Source of the DNA: Massospora cicadina | Lineage: Eukaryota; Entomophthoromycota; Entomophthoromycetes; Entomophthorales; Entomophthoraceae | Length of the DNA stretch: 64,000 nucleotides | Assembly (NCBI GenBank): GCA_022478985.1 | Contig: JAKSZP010008029.1 | Span: 1-64,000, forward strand | Reading direction: 5' to 3' | Part shown: positions 1 to 10,790 of the stretch, piece by piece | Position numbering within the stretch: position 1 is the first letter of the stretch | How the letters are laid out: the number at the start of each line of letters is the position of its first letter | Notes under the pieces: model-generated | Seen by the model: the letters and a program-made list of their open reading frames with translations, nothing else | The model's database searches: none | Told to the model about the DNA's origin: nothing | Made by a program: the position numbers and the translations under genes

Positions 1-50
1 TTGTCCGATTTGGTTGCTCAGTGGTTCATACCCTGTGCAAAACCAACTTG
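1..50 (+). repeat. 3' tail of a Gy1-type LTR (window edge)
   Basis: The first 50 bases carry the signature found near the 3' end of every Gy1 LTR here: GCTCAGTGG, a short inverted repeat, then CCTGTGCAAAACC. The same block recurs at 2483-2515, 50323-50350 and 56333-56360 on + and near 1160-1190 and 29335-29370 on -. Only the tail is inside the window, so its LTR start and parent element are unknown. Confidence 0.45.
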
Positions 51-189
51 GTAGAATTGAGCTGCATACGCCGAGAATCAACAGCGGAGATAGAGAGTCC
101 CTTTTCTATTCCGCTCTGACTTTTCCCTGGTTATACTGTTCTGGCTGTACACAAGAGACCAGATGATTAGGGCACCATAGTGCTAGATG

Positions 190-1121
190 CCCCTGTCAAC
201 TGCATTTGAAACAGCTGACCCTATAAGGCCCACGTCCTTGATAATAGAAACAAGCCACGTAGAGAGTTGGGCTGGAAGTGGTCAGCATAAACAGGTTTAT
301 GGCGATAGTTGGGCCGTGGACAATATGCAGGTATGGGGTGGATGTTTAACTGCTGAGGGTAGCTTGGTGGAATGTGAACTGGAATAGCAGAGTCCCCTAA
401 GTAAGATGATTAAGAAGTTATAGCAGAAGGATTCTCCTCAGTATTAGGTAGATGGAATTTGGCTGATACAAGGGAAAAAAATTGAACTTTTTTAAGCGAA
501 GGTACATCTTAATCCAACAGTGGGGCTCTAAAGTTATGTAACTCATGGTATGGCTTCATAGAAAAAGTCATCGCAATACACACATCTGATTCAGATAAAA
601 TTCTGGCCCCATTTAGCATGTGTGATTCTGCCATAAATCGCTCAGCAAACGCGGTGAGGGTCTCATTCCAATTAACCTGATTATCAAAAATTTAGCCTTC
701 CACTGTGACATCTTTGCAGTTACGCTGAACAACCACAGCACCATCTCTTTGACTTCTTGGTATGTAATGGAACTGCTGGAAAGGTAACAGATGACTTGAT
801 CAGCACTTCCAACATCCAAGGAAGAAATCAACAGTTTTGCTCTCTGTCAATCAGAGACTCCTTCAGTTGCAATTTCAAATTACTTAAAGAACCCATGAAT
901 ATTCCCTTCACGATTGAAAGGGGGCAACTTATTGTAGCAAACCTCCTGGAGCAGCTCATCTTGTTTTTTAAGCAATGTGTCCAAAGATAGTTTCAGCTCC
1001 GCATAGGCATCTGACCCACAGTGTTGAGTAGAATATTTATTAAAACAACATTGATGCAACATAGCTGGCAACTGAGTTCTTATTTTATAATTGATCAATG
1101 TGCCCCCTGTAGTGAGCACCA
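190..1121 (-). pseudogene. Gy1-b gag remnant (capsid region)
   Basis: Decayed Gag of a minus-strand Gy1 element, starting just inside the primer-binding site. The 880-1200 frame contains an ELKLSLDTLLKKQDELLQ-like coiled segment that matches the start of the Gy1-e gag at about 50500. The 613-831 frame contains DVGSADQVICYL, then TYQEVKEMVLWLF, then KMSQ, matching the Gy1-e capsid at 51105-51392. Gag would assemble the retrotransposon particle. Several frameshifts and stops break it, and no single ORF exceeds 106 residues. Similarity to the downstream Gy1 gag fades below about 190. The pol genes that should follow lie outside the window or are deleted. Confidence 0.75.
1104..1121 (-). promoter_or_regulatory. 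Gy1-b primer-binding site
   Basis: On the minus strand TGGTGCTCACTACAGGGGG starts one base after the LTR ends in ACA. The same string follows the Gy1-e 5' LTR at 50388, and its first 12 bases follow the Gy2 5' LTR at 35301. Position and the leading TGG identify it as the tRNA primer site. I could not name the tRNA. Confidence 0.75.
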
Positions 1122-1122
1122 C

Positions 1123-1617
1123 TGTTATAAAATTGGCAGTATTCGAGGGATACACTGAAGGGTTTTGCACAGGGTTCACCCACTGAGCAATTAGGACCAA
1201 CGATATGATGATTGTTGCCCTGGAAATAACAGAAGAAAGTCTAAAATAATATGGACAATTGCTCCCACAACTATTCTTTATTTAGTATCTAAAACAGCGG
1301 ATTCTCGCTGTTTTGCTAACCTCCACCTACAAACAACCTAACCTCCTCTTAATCATCTCGTCTCACCTATATTATAGTGATTTCAGATGCTACCTCTTCC
1401 ATGGCTTAGTAATTTAATTCGCCATATCTCATTGGCTCAATCAATTTTTCATTTGTTAATTTCACAACTGCCTAATTCGAGGCGATTTCCCAATAAACCA
1501 ATATCGCCTCATCTTGAGACACTCGAATAATTAAAACTTGTATCAAACTTGGTAGATCCTACCCAATCCACTATTACAACTTAGGGCTTATTGTCCAGTT
1601 ATATCAGAATCACGACA
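1123..1617 (-). repeat. Gy1-b 5' LTR
   Basis: A 495-bp LTR on the minus strand, beginning TGTCGTGATTCTGATATAAC and ending TATAACA. The beginning matches the Gy1-e LTRs (49827 and 55843), and the PBS follows its end. It lies in inverted orientation to the LTR at 2053-2546. That pair brackets only an integrase C-terminal fragment, so this is a junction of two different copies and not one element. Confidence 0.8.
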
Positions 1618-1620
1618 ATA

Positions 1621-1990
1621 CCTTTCCAACTACTTTATGGAAGACATCCAACGCTGCCAGCATTGTTTTATTCCTGTGTGGAGGATACCAGCGAAGTTGA
1701 GCCCCAATGCTATTTTTCTGCCTTAACAGACATGCTGATTTCACTCCAAACCAAACCGTATTCCACAAGCCTATCAAGAAGATTCAGGACCAGGCATCTG
1801 AACAATGTAGATGCAGCAGCCTCCCCCAGTTTGGGTTGGGTGATCTTGTTCTGTTCCACGACCAACATGGGTCCATAAGAAGGAACAAGCTTTTAAGCAT
1901 ATGGCTTGGACCATTTGAGATAACTGAGAAGACTGGGGTTGACGCCTATACTATTAAGGAACCTTTGAGTGGTTGGATTATCAACTAAGT
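1621..1990 (+). pseudogene. Gy1-c integrase C-terminus fragment
   Basis: C-terminal part of a Gy1 integrase on the + strand. FQLLYGRHPTLPALFYSCVED, then a linker, then a GDLVLFHDQHG and SIWLGPFEITEKTGVDAY stretch align with 55400-55760 of Gy1-e (GDMVLFHDQHG, SIWIGPFEAIEKT). This region follows the DDE core and normally contributes to target DNA binding. A frameshift near 1800 splits it over two frames, and everything upstream of about 1621 is missing, cut off by the opposing Gy1-b LTR. It runs directly toward the purine tract and 3' LTR at 2053, as expected for the end of pol. Confidence 0.8.
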
Positions 1991-2052
1991 ACATGTAAAG
2001 TTCCTTTGGCCATACAAGCAATAGAAGCTTATCATCCAGTAAAGGGAGGTAA

Positions 2053-2546
2053 TGTTGATATCCTAATATGACTGAACAATAAGCTATAGTTCTGGAAGAT
2101 CATAATTTAGATCTGAAGTAAGCCTTGATATTGAGCAATAGATTTTGTTGAGGCGAAGTGAACCAATCAAAGCAATTATAAGTCAAAAAATCAAGGGATT
2201 TCCGCCTAAGCCTCAATGTTTAAATGAAGCCTTTAAATTGTAGCAAATAGGGAATTACTAAGCGGAGCATGTTGAATCTGCTGAGGATACCAAGGTTTAA
2301 AAGTTGAGCGTAAGAGTGAGAAGGAGGAGGTTTTTATAAAGAAAGAGAGTAGTAAGAAGAGTAACTGAAATAAATGTTAAGTTGACAATTAATAAATTGT
2401 TATAGTCAGGACAATAGCTCCTTATAAAATACTTTATTACTATTAATATCAAAGAAAGAAATCCTCATAACGCCCATCTGTTGCTCAGCGGGTTTACCCA
2501 GTGCAACCAGCTTGGCGGAATCAACCTAATCCACTAAAAGTTAACA
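2053..2546 (+). repeat. Gy1-c 3' LTR
   Basis: A 494-bp LTR starting TGTTGATATCCTAATATGAC and ending AAAGTTAACA. It is preceded by the purine-rich tract AAAGGGAGGTAA, the plus-strand primer position also seen before the Gy1-e and Gy1-d 3' LTRs. It contains GCTCAGCGGGTTTACCC, the Gy1 LTR hairpin. Confidence 0.8.
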
Positions 2547-3570
2547 ATGTGGATCATCTCTAAGCATTTAGAAACAAACATTAAGATTGTGCAACAGTTC
2601 TATCATGAAGCTCAGACTCTTGCCTCCTTTGATTGGATGAACTTGGATAATGCCACCACTGCTGTCCTATCTGCATTCTAGCATAACTCAAACCTCATGC
2701 TATATTTTCAAAATGAAAAAGGTTTTAAAAGTCAGTATTTTATATAAGGAATCCATCTGTCAGATTCCGGTGGTTGACTCAAAAATAAACCTTTGAGAAC
2801 CATCAAATTGGGCCGAATACCCTTTCAACGCTTGAGCTAATGCCTATTACATTTATAAAATTTGGGCCAATTATCTCAATGACAATTTGATTGAGTATTT
2901 TATCAGGCGCTTGGCCCAAATACACTCGCATATTATGGCTAATTCTGATGCATCAAAGCTTGGTAATTAGTCCTGATTATCAGAACACAATCACTTCATT
3001 TGCATACAAAACAATTTGGGGACGACCTGAAGTTATGTTTAAAAGTTCCATGGACAATTAAACAAATGAACAACATTATCAATTTTCCGCCCTAGGCGAA
3101 AATTCATATGTCAATACACATAATCAGCATGATAGCACTTACGTGGACCAGCCAAAAAGGGTTACTTAGTGCTATTGAGGAAGAGGCCTGCTGACGTCCT
3201 GATTAGGGGTGCGTCATTTTCTTCAATTGAGGCCAAAATTTTTACAGAAGGTGTGTTTTGTCAGCAGTATGACAAAACTGAAATCCTAAAGTACTTAGGA
3301 CAACTTTGTATGCTTTTATCACAATTTTTATACCTGAAATCCTCCTGATTTTGAGAGTATTTTGCCACCAATGAACCTAAGGAAAGGTTTCAGTTGTAGG
3401 CCGAGCTGAGTGGCAAAATAGCTGTTGAAATTTTGTGCTGTAATGTGGCCAGGAGATGCCTAGTGGTATAAATACTGGCACCTGGACTAATGACCATTAT
3501 CAAATAAATAGCTTAAATAAAAGTTATATTTATTTCATCACTTTCCTAATTTTCTCTTTGAATCCTTTCT
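2547..3570. other. Unassigned, possible Gy3 5' LTR or leader
   Basis: AT-rich stretch without a reading frame worth calling. A short frame near 2815-2960 reads like a gag fragment (WANYLNDNLIEYFIRRLAQ), but I cannot place it in a family. A TATA-like GTATAAATA at about 3468 and AT-rich sequence just before the Gy3 gag at 3571 would suit the promoter part of a 5' LTR. However, I see no clear match to the Gy3 3' LTR at 7718, so this stays open. Confidence 0.3.
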
Positions 3571-4020
3571 TTGGAGAAAAGTGTCGACAAACTGGATAGA
3601 TTAAAATCCCAGTTTGTACTGAAGGCTTCCTTGGAAGAAGTTCTTGAACCAAAAGTAAAAATTATGCCCAAAATTGGCCAGAAGTGTCAAGGCAAATTTA
3701 ATAGGCCTAGTGAGTTGTTAAGCGGTCTGAATCCTGTAAACTACAGGCACTATTAAGGATCAACCATAGGAACTTCAGCCCTAATAGATGTGCAGGATAT
3801 TAATTCTAAAGCGAAAAATCCTTGGAATTTGACACCATCATGGAGTTGCCTATGCACAAAATGTGCCAAGCACCTAACAAAGGGAGTCAGGCTCATATTT
3901 ATGCCATAAAACATTATAGTGACCTAAACCTCGCTTTGATCCTTGCACCTATTGCAGGTACTTGATACATTAATAAGCTACTTGTTGGAAGAAAAAGGCT
4001 GAGGAGGCGGGGAAAGTGAA
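3571..4020 (+). pseudogene. Gy3 gag remnant with zinc knuckle
   Basis: Remnant of the Gag nucleocapsid of Gy3. A short ORF (3571-3756) of lysine-rich sequence is followed at 3944-3985 by a CX2CX4HX4C zinc knuckle (C-TY-C-RYLI-H-x4-C). Two consecutive TAA codons sit between the His and the last Cys. The metal-binding residues are therefore all present although the frame is dead. A basic tail, WKKKAEEAGK, follows. Zinc knuckles bind the element RNA during packaging. The capsid portion is not recognisable. The protease DTG lies about 310 bases further on, the normal gag-pol order. Confidence 0.65.
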
Positions 4021-4239
4021 GTCAGCTTAGGGTGCAAGGCATCCTTTGCTGATGACCCTAAGCCTTAGGTCCTGGCTGTTGTTATTTCCACTATTGAGTG
4101 TTGTACCATAACTCCACCTGACGAGGTAAATTTCACCAACTTGATAACTTTTAATAGAAATCTAAATTATTCTTAGGTTGCCCCTTCTGGACTACTTTCT
4201 CCAGTTATTTCTATATAATAAATCCCCCATTTTGGCACT

Positions 4240-4540
4240 CAGGTTTCTCTTGTTGAAGTAGTTGTACATAATGTAAAAATCCTAACCATAGTAGATACTG
4301 GGTTGCCAGTTAATGTCATCTCCTCTTGTCTGGTGAAGAAGATAAAATTTGCGCCAGATCTAAAGCACACCATTGATTATGAAATGATGGGGCCCCAGCG
4401 GACTTGCTCCGCAGGGTGCTTATTCCACTCTGCCAATTTGGTTTGGATCCCTGGTGGTGATGGCCCCAGCAGTTGTATTGGTGACCGATACTTATTACCT
4501 TCTTATTGGCACACAATTCCTTATTCAATTTAATACCAAA
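4240..4540 (+). pseudogene. Gy3 retropepsin (aspartic protease)
   Basis: Aspartic protease domain of Gy3. ILTIVDTGLPVNVISSCLVK is at about 4279-4338, with the catalytic DTG at 4294-4302. The Gy1 and Gy2 proteases show the same layout (DTGAPVNIVS, DSGAPINIVLTKLVKK). The frame stays open to 4533, but its second half shifts away from the expected flap and ILIG sequence, so a frameshift is likely near 4430. The enzyme would cleave Gag-Pol inside the particle. The RT domain begins roughly 500 bases downstream after a degraded spacer. Confidence 0.7.
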
Positions 4541-4999
4541 TAATTCACAAGGATTTGTACTTCTCTATCCTGGGATACACATACTTTTGGTGGTTATGGA
4601 CGCCTCTAAAGAAAAAGTAAAATGAAACAAAGAAGTTGTTTGTTGTAACATCTAATTTTTGCTGAGCGGTTAAAATAATGATTTGTTGGTCCAAAAACTT
4701 AATTTCCTCCTCCCAGTGTTGACTCTCAGAAGGGATGGCCATATACTATAATAGCCAGGTCATATATTACCAAATTCGCAAATACTGGTGGACACTGTAT
4801 CCAAGCTATAATCTGCTGCTTCATTTTGTTATAGATTAGTCAGGAACCTAATATGAGCATATGTAAGCCTCTTACCTGCCCAGGGTTGTTGGATCCTGCC
4901 TATAGGGGACCCTTAACTGTAATGGAAAATTTCATGGATCATACCATGCAAATAACCCTTAAGCTAACCTGTTTCCTCTGCTTGAACACTACTGGCGGA

Positions 5000-6490
5000 T
5001 CAATGTGAATTCATTCAGAGGTGCAGGAATTTGAATGACCTCAGGATCAATGATGACACTACCATCAGCCACGTTGAAGTGAAAATAGGCGACACCCTCA
5101 CATATGAGAAGCAGAGGCAAGCTGATTTACTGATTGAGGAGTATGCTATTATATTATCAACGGGCTCTGATGATTTTGGAATGGCGAAAGGGGTGCAGCA
5201 TAGTGCTTACAGGTGACTCTTCCCCAATATGTTCTTGGCTCTACCAGAAATCTAAAATTGAAGAAGCTCAGGTGACAAAGGATTTAAAGCAGCTCTTGAA
5301 GCGGGTTTACAAAAGCCCTCTTAAAGTCCGTGGGCCTCGCTCTTGCTGCTTATATGTAAGAAGGATGGGGGCTACTGAGTAGTAATGGACTACCAGTAGT
5401 TGGATGCCCTTATGAGGAAGGACAGCTTTCCGCTGCCCCAAACTGATTATTCATTGTGACTCTTGGCGGGTTCCCAATTCTTTTCTGCAAAGGAACTTGC
5501 CAGTGGCTATTGGGAGATTGAGCTTGCACCAGAGGATTGAGAAAAAATGTGCCCTCATAGACAACGAAGGGCTGTTTAAACCCACAAGGATGTCCAGGGG
5601 TTATGCAACACCCCAGCCAAATTTTGAAGGGCGAAGGATGTCCTGTCAAGAGACTTGAAAATGTCATGTGTGTTAGTCTACCATGATGACATGACAGTGT
5701 TCTCCTGCACCTTTGAACAACACCTTTCTCATCTGAAGGAGGTGTTTGATCGCCTCCGCTCAATCTCTCTGATGTTTGGGATATGCAAAAATCGGATTTT
5801 CCAAATGGTTAAGGATTTCCTCAATCATAAAGTTAACCGGGAAGGAATCTCACTGACACCAGATAAGTTAGTCACTATTGAGAAAATAACTCAATTCTCC
5901 AGTCTATGCAATATACAGATGTTCCTTGGGGGTATTTGATTACTATTAGCATATCATCACCCACTTTCCTGAGCTCGCTGAATTCATGACCTATCTGCTC
6001 CACAAGGAGGTTCCATTCCAAAGGAAGGAGATGCAGCAGAAAGCTTTTGATGTTTTTAAGGTAAGTGCTAGTGAGTGCCCCTATATTAATCAACCAGTGT
6101 TTGACAAACCGTGCATCCTGTTTACTGATACTAGTGGTGTGGCTGTTAGGTTCATTATAGCACAAATTGACGTGAACCAAGTGGATCACACTATAGCTTA
6201 CTATAGCAAAAACCTGTCTTAGGAGATAAGGAATTATAGCATAATTGAACGTGAGTGCTTAAGTCTACTTGCCATCAAAAATTTATGTCTTTTATTATAT
6301 GAAAATCATTTTAATGTAGTTAGAGATCATGCCTCCCTACGGTGTCCACAGCAGATGAAGGACAAAGACGGACGATTGGCCCGCTGGGTGTTCAAACTCC
6401 AAAGCTATGACTTTTCCATCATTCATCACACTGGGACAATACATCAAAATGACAATGGGCTGTCCTGCTTGCCTGTATTGACCCTCTAGC
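5000..6490 (+). pseudogene. Gy3 reverse transcriptase-RNase H
   Basis: RT-RNase H of Gy3 in broken frames. The order is a GVQH...TGDSSPI pre-RT stretch at about 5195-5225, SKIEEAQVTKDLKQLL at 5250, and a VRRMGATE-like KKxGG motif at 5355-5385. The YxDD box follows as YHDD at 5679-5690, with both catalytic aspartates kept. FEQHLSHLKEVFDRL is at about 5716 and connection residues follow to 5940. RNase H shows FTDTSGVAVRFIIAQ at about 6118, YYSKNLS, an ECLSLLAIK-like segment at 6252, and DGRLARWVFKLQSYDF...NDNGLSCLP at 6367-6475. It would copy element RNA to DNA and degrade the template. At least six stops or frameshifts make it a pseudogene. Confidence 0.8.
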
Positions 6491-6599
6491 CTCTGAAGAG
6501 GATCTGATTTATGACCACTTTAGAAATGTGAGTAGTGGAGTCAAGAAACTCTTACATTTTAGTAGCGTATAAAGAAAATGGCTGATAAGACCTGAATTG

Positions 6600-7710
6600 A
6601 GGAAGGATTTTCTTCAAACAAGTTGGTGCCTCTTGGTTGCCCTATGCCTGCTCATTAGCCAGGACAGAGACCACTTAGAATGGACAACCAATGGTAGGGC
6701 ATGGTGCTGTCAGAATACCCATCAATGGTTGTGATATCACTGCTACTGTGAGGTGATGATTGAAATGATTCAGGACGTCCTTGTTTCCCGTCTCATTTTT
6801 GATATCCTGAAGCCCGCAATCCGTCATATCAACATCAGGTTGTGGGATTTACCATCACATTTGCTATGGTCAGCATTGACGTTGTCAGTCCCTATTATGG
6901 CAATGTAAAACTGCCATTATATCATACTTGGTGGTGGACATTTTCACCAAATGGTTTGAAGCCATCTCCATCACCTCGCCCAGATATAAAGTGACCGCCT
7001 TATTTTTAGTTAAAGAGTTCTTCACCCATCATGGTAGCCTCAAGGTACTACTGTCTGACAATGGCATCTTTTTGTCTCCCAAGTAATTGTTGATCTTAAT
7101 ATCCTGATGGGTACTTACCCCTCTTTTTCGGCTCCCCTATTACCCCACTAATAATGGAGCAGTGGAATAAGTGAACGGAACTCTCGTTGCCAACCTTAGC
7201 AAATTGTCTCACTCTGACTCAGGACAGTGGAATGAATACCTCTCAGTGGCTCTATTGGAATACTGTATGAGTTACCTTCATGTTATACAGATGTCGCCAT
7301 TTTGAGCCCTATATGGGAGATGCCAATCTTACCTTTGAATATGAAACCTATATTGGAGACCTCTACGCGAGCACCCCTGAGCTCTTGATGCAAAATCTGG
7401 AAAATAACCTATTCTGTATAAAAGCTATAGCTTCTAAGTCTATGAGGACTATTGGTCAACAAGAGGAAGAGCAAAGCAAAGCCCATAAGCCAATTCTGCT
7501 TGAGTACAGTTAGGGGATCTTGTATTTTTCTATCACCACCGGGCAGGGGGTCAGGTGCATAAACTTTATATGTTATGGTCAGGACCATACAGAGTAATAT
7601 ATCATCAAGGCCCAGAGTACTAAGTTGCCTCCATCAAGTCAGTCTCCATTGTAAACCAAGTCCACAATAGGTTCCTTTGGACTTAGGTCCCTCTCTGGCA
7701 AGTTCTTGAG
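6600..7710 (+). pseudogene. Gy3 integrase
   Basis: Integrase of Gy3, heavily degraded. VSIDVVSPYYG at about 6871 holds the first catalytic Asp, LSDNG at about 7050 the second, and NGAVE followed by a stop and VNGTL at about 7155 the catalytic Glu. A single TAA lies just after that Glu. Downstream, 7280-7513 gives a 77-residue frame (GDANLTFEYETYIGDLYA). A GDLVFFYHH...KLYMLWSGPYRVI segment at about 7515-7600 is the C-terminal DNA-binding region. Integrase would join the cDNA ends to the host chromosome. The gene ends at the purine tract before the 3' LTR at 7718. Confidence 0.75.
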
Positions 7711-7717
7711 GGGGAAG

Positions 7718-8230
7718 TGTTGGTTTTAAGGGATTTGAAAAGGATTAAATGAGAATCAAATGACAGACACTTAACAATCCATTCAAGGCAGCCCCATTGT
7801 GGTAGAATCTACCCCAATCGCCACAAGCAACAAATCTAAAATGAGCTTCCAAAGGCTCTAACCCCTTTCTATTCTGCTATGGTAGAATCTAAAGACCAAG
7901 CAGTTGGAAATTATCAAATTTGGTTGAATAAATTAATAATGCTTGTGCCCAACTGAATACTATATATTCTGCCATCCCGCTCCAGAAATTACCATATTAC
8001 CTGTGACCCCATACCTTGACAAAATCTTATAAATAACCTAACCCTAAAAATAAAGGGATCTTCATTTTTGCCTTTATCTTTTGCCTATTAAATGCTAGTA
8101 ATACGCCTGTTTATAATATCAGTGATTTTCCTTGGTTACAGCTAAAGCTGCAAAAATATTACCCTGGGACACAAAAGTCTGCTAGGTAAATATGCTGGGC
8201 TATCAGCACCTAATAATCTCATATACTTCA
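7718..8230 (+). repeat. Gy3 3' LTR (3' boundary approximate)
   Basis: Begins TGTTGGTTTTAAGGG directly after the purine tract TTGAGGGGGAAG, the arrangement seen before the other 3' LTRs in the window. A TATA-like CTTATAAATAA lies at 8027-8037, a plausible LTR promoter. No second copy of this LTR is recognised, so the 3' end is a guess and could be anywhere between about 8100 and 8344. Confidence 0.45.
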
Positions 8231-8344
8231 AAGGAACAGCCTTTAAAAAAAGCTCAATAAGCTGTGAATTGGGGGATGCAATATGAGCAACAAGAAGAAT
8301 ATAGAAAAAGATTTAATTTTATGCTATATCAATTTACTCACCTC

Positions 8345-8361
8345 AAAAATGACTATTGGCT
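8345..8361. repeat. Target-site duplication of LA-1, left copy
   Basis: AAAAATGACTATTGGCT occurs here and again at 13619-13635, on either side of LA-1. The A run merges with the LINE tail, so the unambiguous duplicated part is ATGACTATTGGCT. Confidence 0.9.
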
Positions 8362-8559
8362 CCCATAATAATAACATTGGTTACCATGATTAAATTCAAA
8401 CAGCAATTTTTTGATAATCACATAGGAGAGATGGACGATTTCAACAAATCCCAATTAAACTGGGCGAAATCCATTTCAGGCAATGGGCAAAATGGTGCGC
8501 TGAAGGGCAAGAAACGCCCTGAAGGGGGACCAGGAACCAAAACCAGCAAGAAACCACAA

Positions 8560-9480
8560 ACTCAGACACCGTCCAGGTTTGTGGAGTTCACCTTTAACAA
8601 AGCTTATACATGGATTTCCAGTATGCCTAACCCCTATTAAAAATAGAGCACGGGCTTCAACTTTTCCTAGAGGTTGATTCTCCAGATCTGTTGGAGAAAG
8701 TGGGCGAGGCACAGCCTCCTTTTTCCCCACGCTGTGTACATTACCACCCATACCATCCACTGCAGCTGGATCGATATAGGCTTTGAAATCAAAGAAGATG
8801 TAGACGCCGCCTCAAAAGTCTGCATCAAAATTGCCCTCCCCAAAGGGCAAAAGAATTTGTACACACCATGTGCACCAGATGAAACAAAGTGAACACTTTA
8901 TCCTTCTCCTTCAACTCGCTCCTTACCAACCATTCCTGCAAGGTAATTAAGAAAGAGCTCCATCATGGACTTGCCATCTGTGGAGATTTTAAACAACTCA
9001 AACTACAGCGGTTTCAACTGATGCCAAACCTGTGCACAAGAAAGGCAATTTCTATGATCAACCCTATCCCTGAGATGGCCGCGGGCCTCACAAGAATCAC
9101 ATGCACCGGTGTTTCACCTCTCAGATGGGTTAGTGTCAAAGGTATTCTGCATCACACCAGAACGTGCACCGCCTATCTGAAATCACTGCAACTCATTGGG
9201 GCACAAGGAAAATGCATGCCCCATGAAGGAGGTAATTTTGGCCTCAGACTTCTGCAATGATGCCATGGATAAAGATGACGAAGACTTCACCAAAATAATT
9301 GACATCAACCACTCCTTCTTCTGGGGAGAGGATGGGCAATACATCCTCATAGACCCAGTATCACCAAAACTACGCAAAATGATACAGAAGGCCTGAAAAT
9401 GGGAAGCAGCCAAAGCTGCATCACTCGCAGCCTCCTCCAGCAACCCTGGCCAAATTCAGGAGGATTTAGAGGTAATTAAC
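8560..9480 (+). pseudogene. LA-1 ORF1 (RRM-like nucleic-acid-binding protein)
   Basis: ORF1 of LA-1. Its frame fragments align in order with ORF1 of LA-2. FVEFTFNKAYTWI near 8577 corresponds to VEFGVRVYLDIQK. LLFPHAVYITTHTIHCSWID near 8715 corresponds to VFPTAVYIVPHSMSRGWLD. IALPKGQKN near 8830 corresponds to VDLPKGQWV. KELHHGLAICGDFKQLKLQRFQLMPNLCTRKAI at about 8955-9055 corresponds to the second RRM-like half, and C-rich sequence near 9195 follows. ORF1 proteins coat LINE RNA. At least four frameshifts are needed to follow it. Around 9470-9600 a short segment (GCCAACCAATCAGAGTA and GCAACCCAATCAGAGTA) is tandemly duplicated. Confidence 0.7.
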
Positions 9481-9929
9481 TGAGCCAACCAATCAGAGTA
9501 GAATGACCAAGCTGAGGATGACATGGAGAAAATTAACTGAGCAACCCAATCAGAGTATAATTTCCAAGATAAAAATTTTCTCAAAAATTTGACTGAATCA
9601 CCACAATGTATCAATCAAGCGAACTTAGCAGGACATTCATATCCTCTATAGGCGAAAATGCGGGACCCATTTCCACAAATTTGAACCCTGCAACCACAGA
9701 AACAATCAGCGCACTGCACTGGAGCACCATGAATCATGAGCATAAAATCTGACTCAAACCCTAAAAAATGCAAGGCTCACATGAAATTGGCACAGGGTAA
9801 GGAATTGACAATGACACAGAGTGGACTGGCCTAGTAACATGGAGCAGGTTCATGGTAATGAACATTTGGTTAGGGCTGGATGGCCCCTCTAACCGCTCCT
9901 GAGGCGCCGCTGGCACCTCAGTGTCAATA

Positions 9930-10790
9930 GGGATGCTAAACATTGTGGGAGCCAAGGCTCAAGAGTTCCAAGCCAAAAATCTGGACTTCCTTCAAAAACC
10001 CCTGTAGATATCTTGATCATCCAAGAAACCCACTGTCTACAGGGTAAGAGGGATCCTGTTCAGCCATGGTCTCACCATCCCTATAGGTATAAAGTTTCTC
10101 TGTGGGGTGGTAATATAAAATAACAAAAAACTAAAAATCACTAACTCCTCTTCATATCTGCACAGCCACTTCCTGATAGCAATGATTGCAAGCCTAGAGG
10201 ACACAATCTCAATAGCATGCATCTATAAACTGTACACTGCAGCTGAGAGGAAACAATTCCTCGAAACTGTCCCAACATTCACCCCCCACCAGATACCATC
10301 ATGTTGGGCGACTTCAACTGCTGGGATAACCCAAACATGGATCAATGGCCTAACCTCAGGGTATATCCACTGGGCACATTGAGTTCCATAAAATGAAGGC
10401 ATCCCTAGGCCTATACAATACTTTCCCCCATGTCACCGCTCCTTCCCCACATGACCCGCCCCAACAAATGTGAGGTTACGCTCATCTCAATGAGCTGCAT
10501 TACCTTCATCCTTGCCCCAAAAACCCACCGCTCAAACATCTCCAATTTCTCAACAAAGAAAGATAAATTTCTCCAACTAACAACTCGTTTTGGTGCTGCT
10601 ATTGCCAACCCAAACTCCCATACAGGCGTTGACCTGGAGTAAGATACACCCAGAAAACATAAAATTTCCCAAAATATCTGACTGGTATGAACATGAGGCC
10701 ATTAAACCAAAATTTGCAACCCCATTTGATTCAGACTCCATTAAAACCTGGGCAAAATTTCAAAGCCAAACTAATAAATAAAACTTGCAT
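9930..10790 (+). pseudogene. LA-1 ORF2 N-terminus: APE-type endonuclease
   Basis: Apurinic endonuclease-like domain that would nick the target DNA. LNIVGAKA at about 9935 matches LNIAGLKA of LA-2. DILIIQETHC carries the catalytic Glu in QETH (10022-10033). MLGDFNCWDNPNMDQW has GDFN at 10307-10318, aligning with LVGDMNCW...MDQW of LA-2. The SDH motif near the C-terminus is not recognisable. A stop precedes DILII, and the frame shifts near 10130 and again after GDFN. Family knowledge supplies the catalytic roles; the motifs themselves are visible. Confidence 0.75.
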
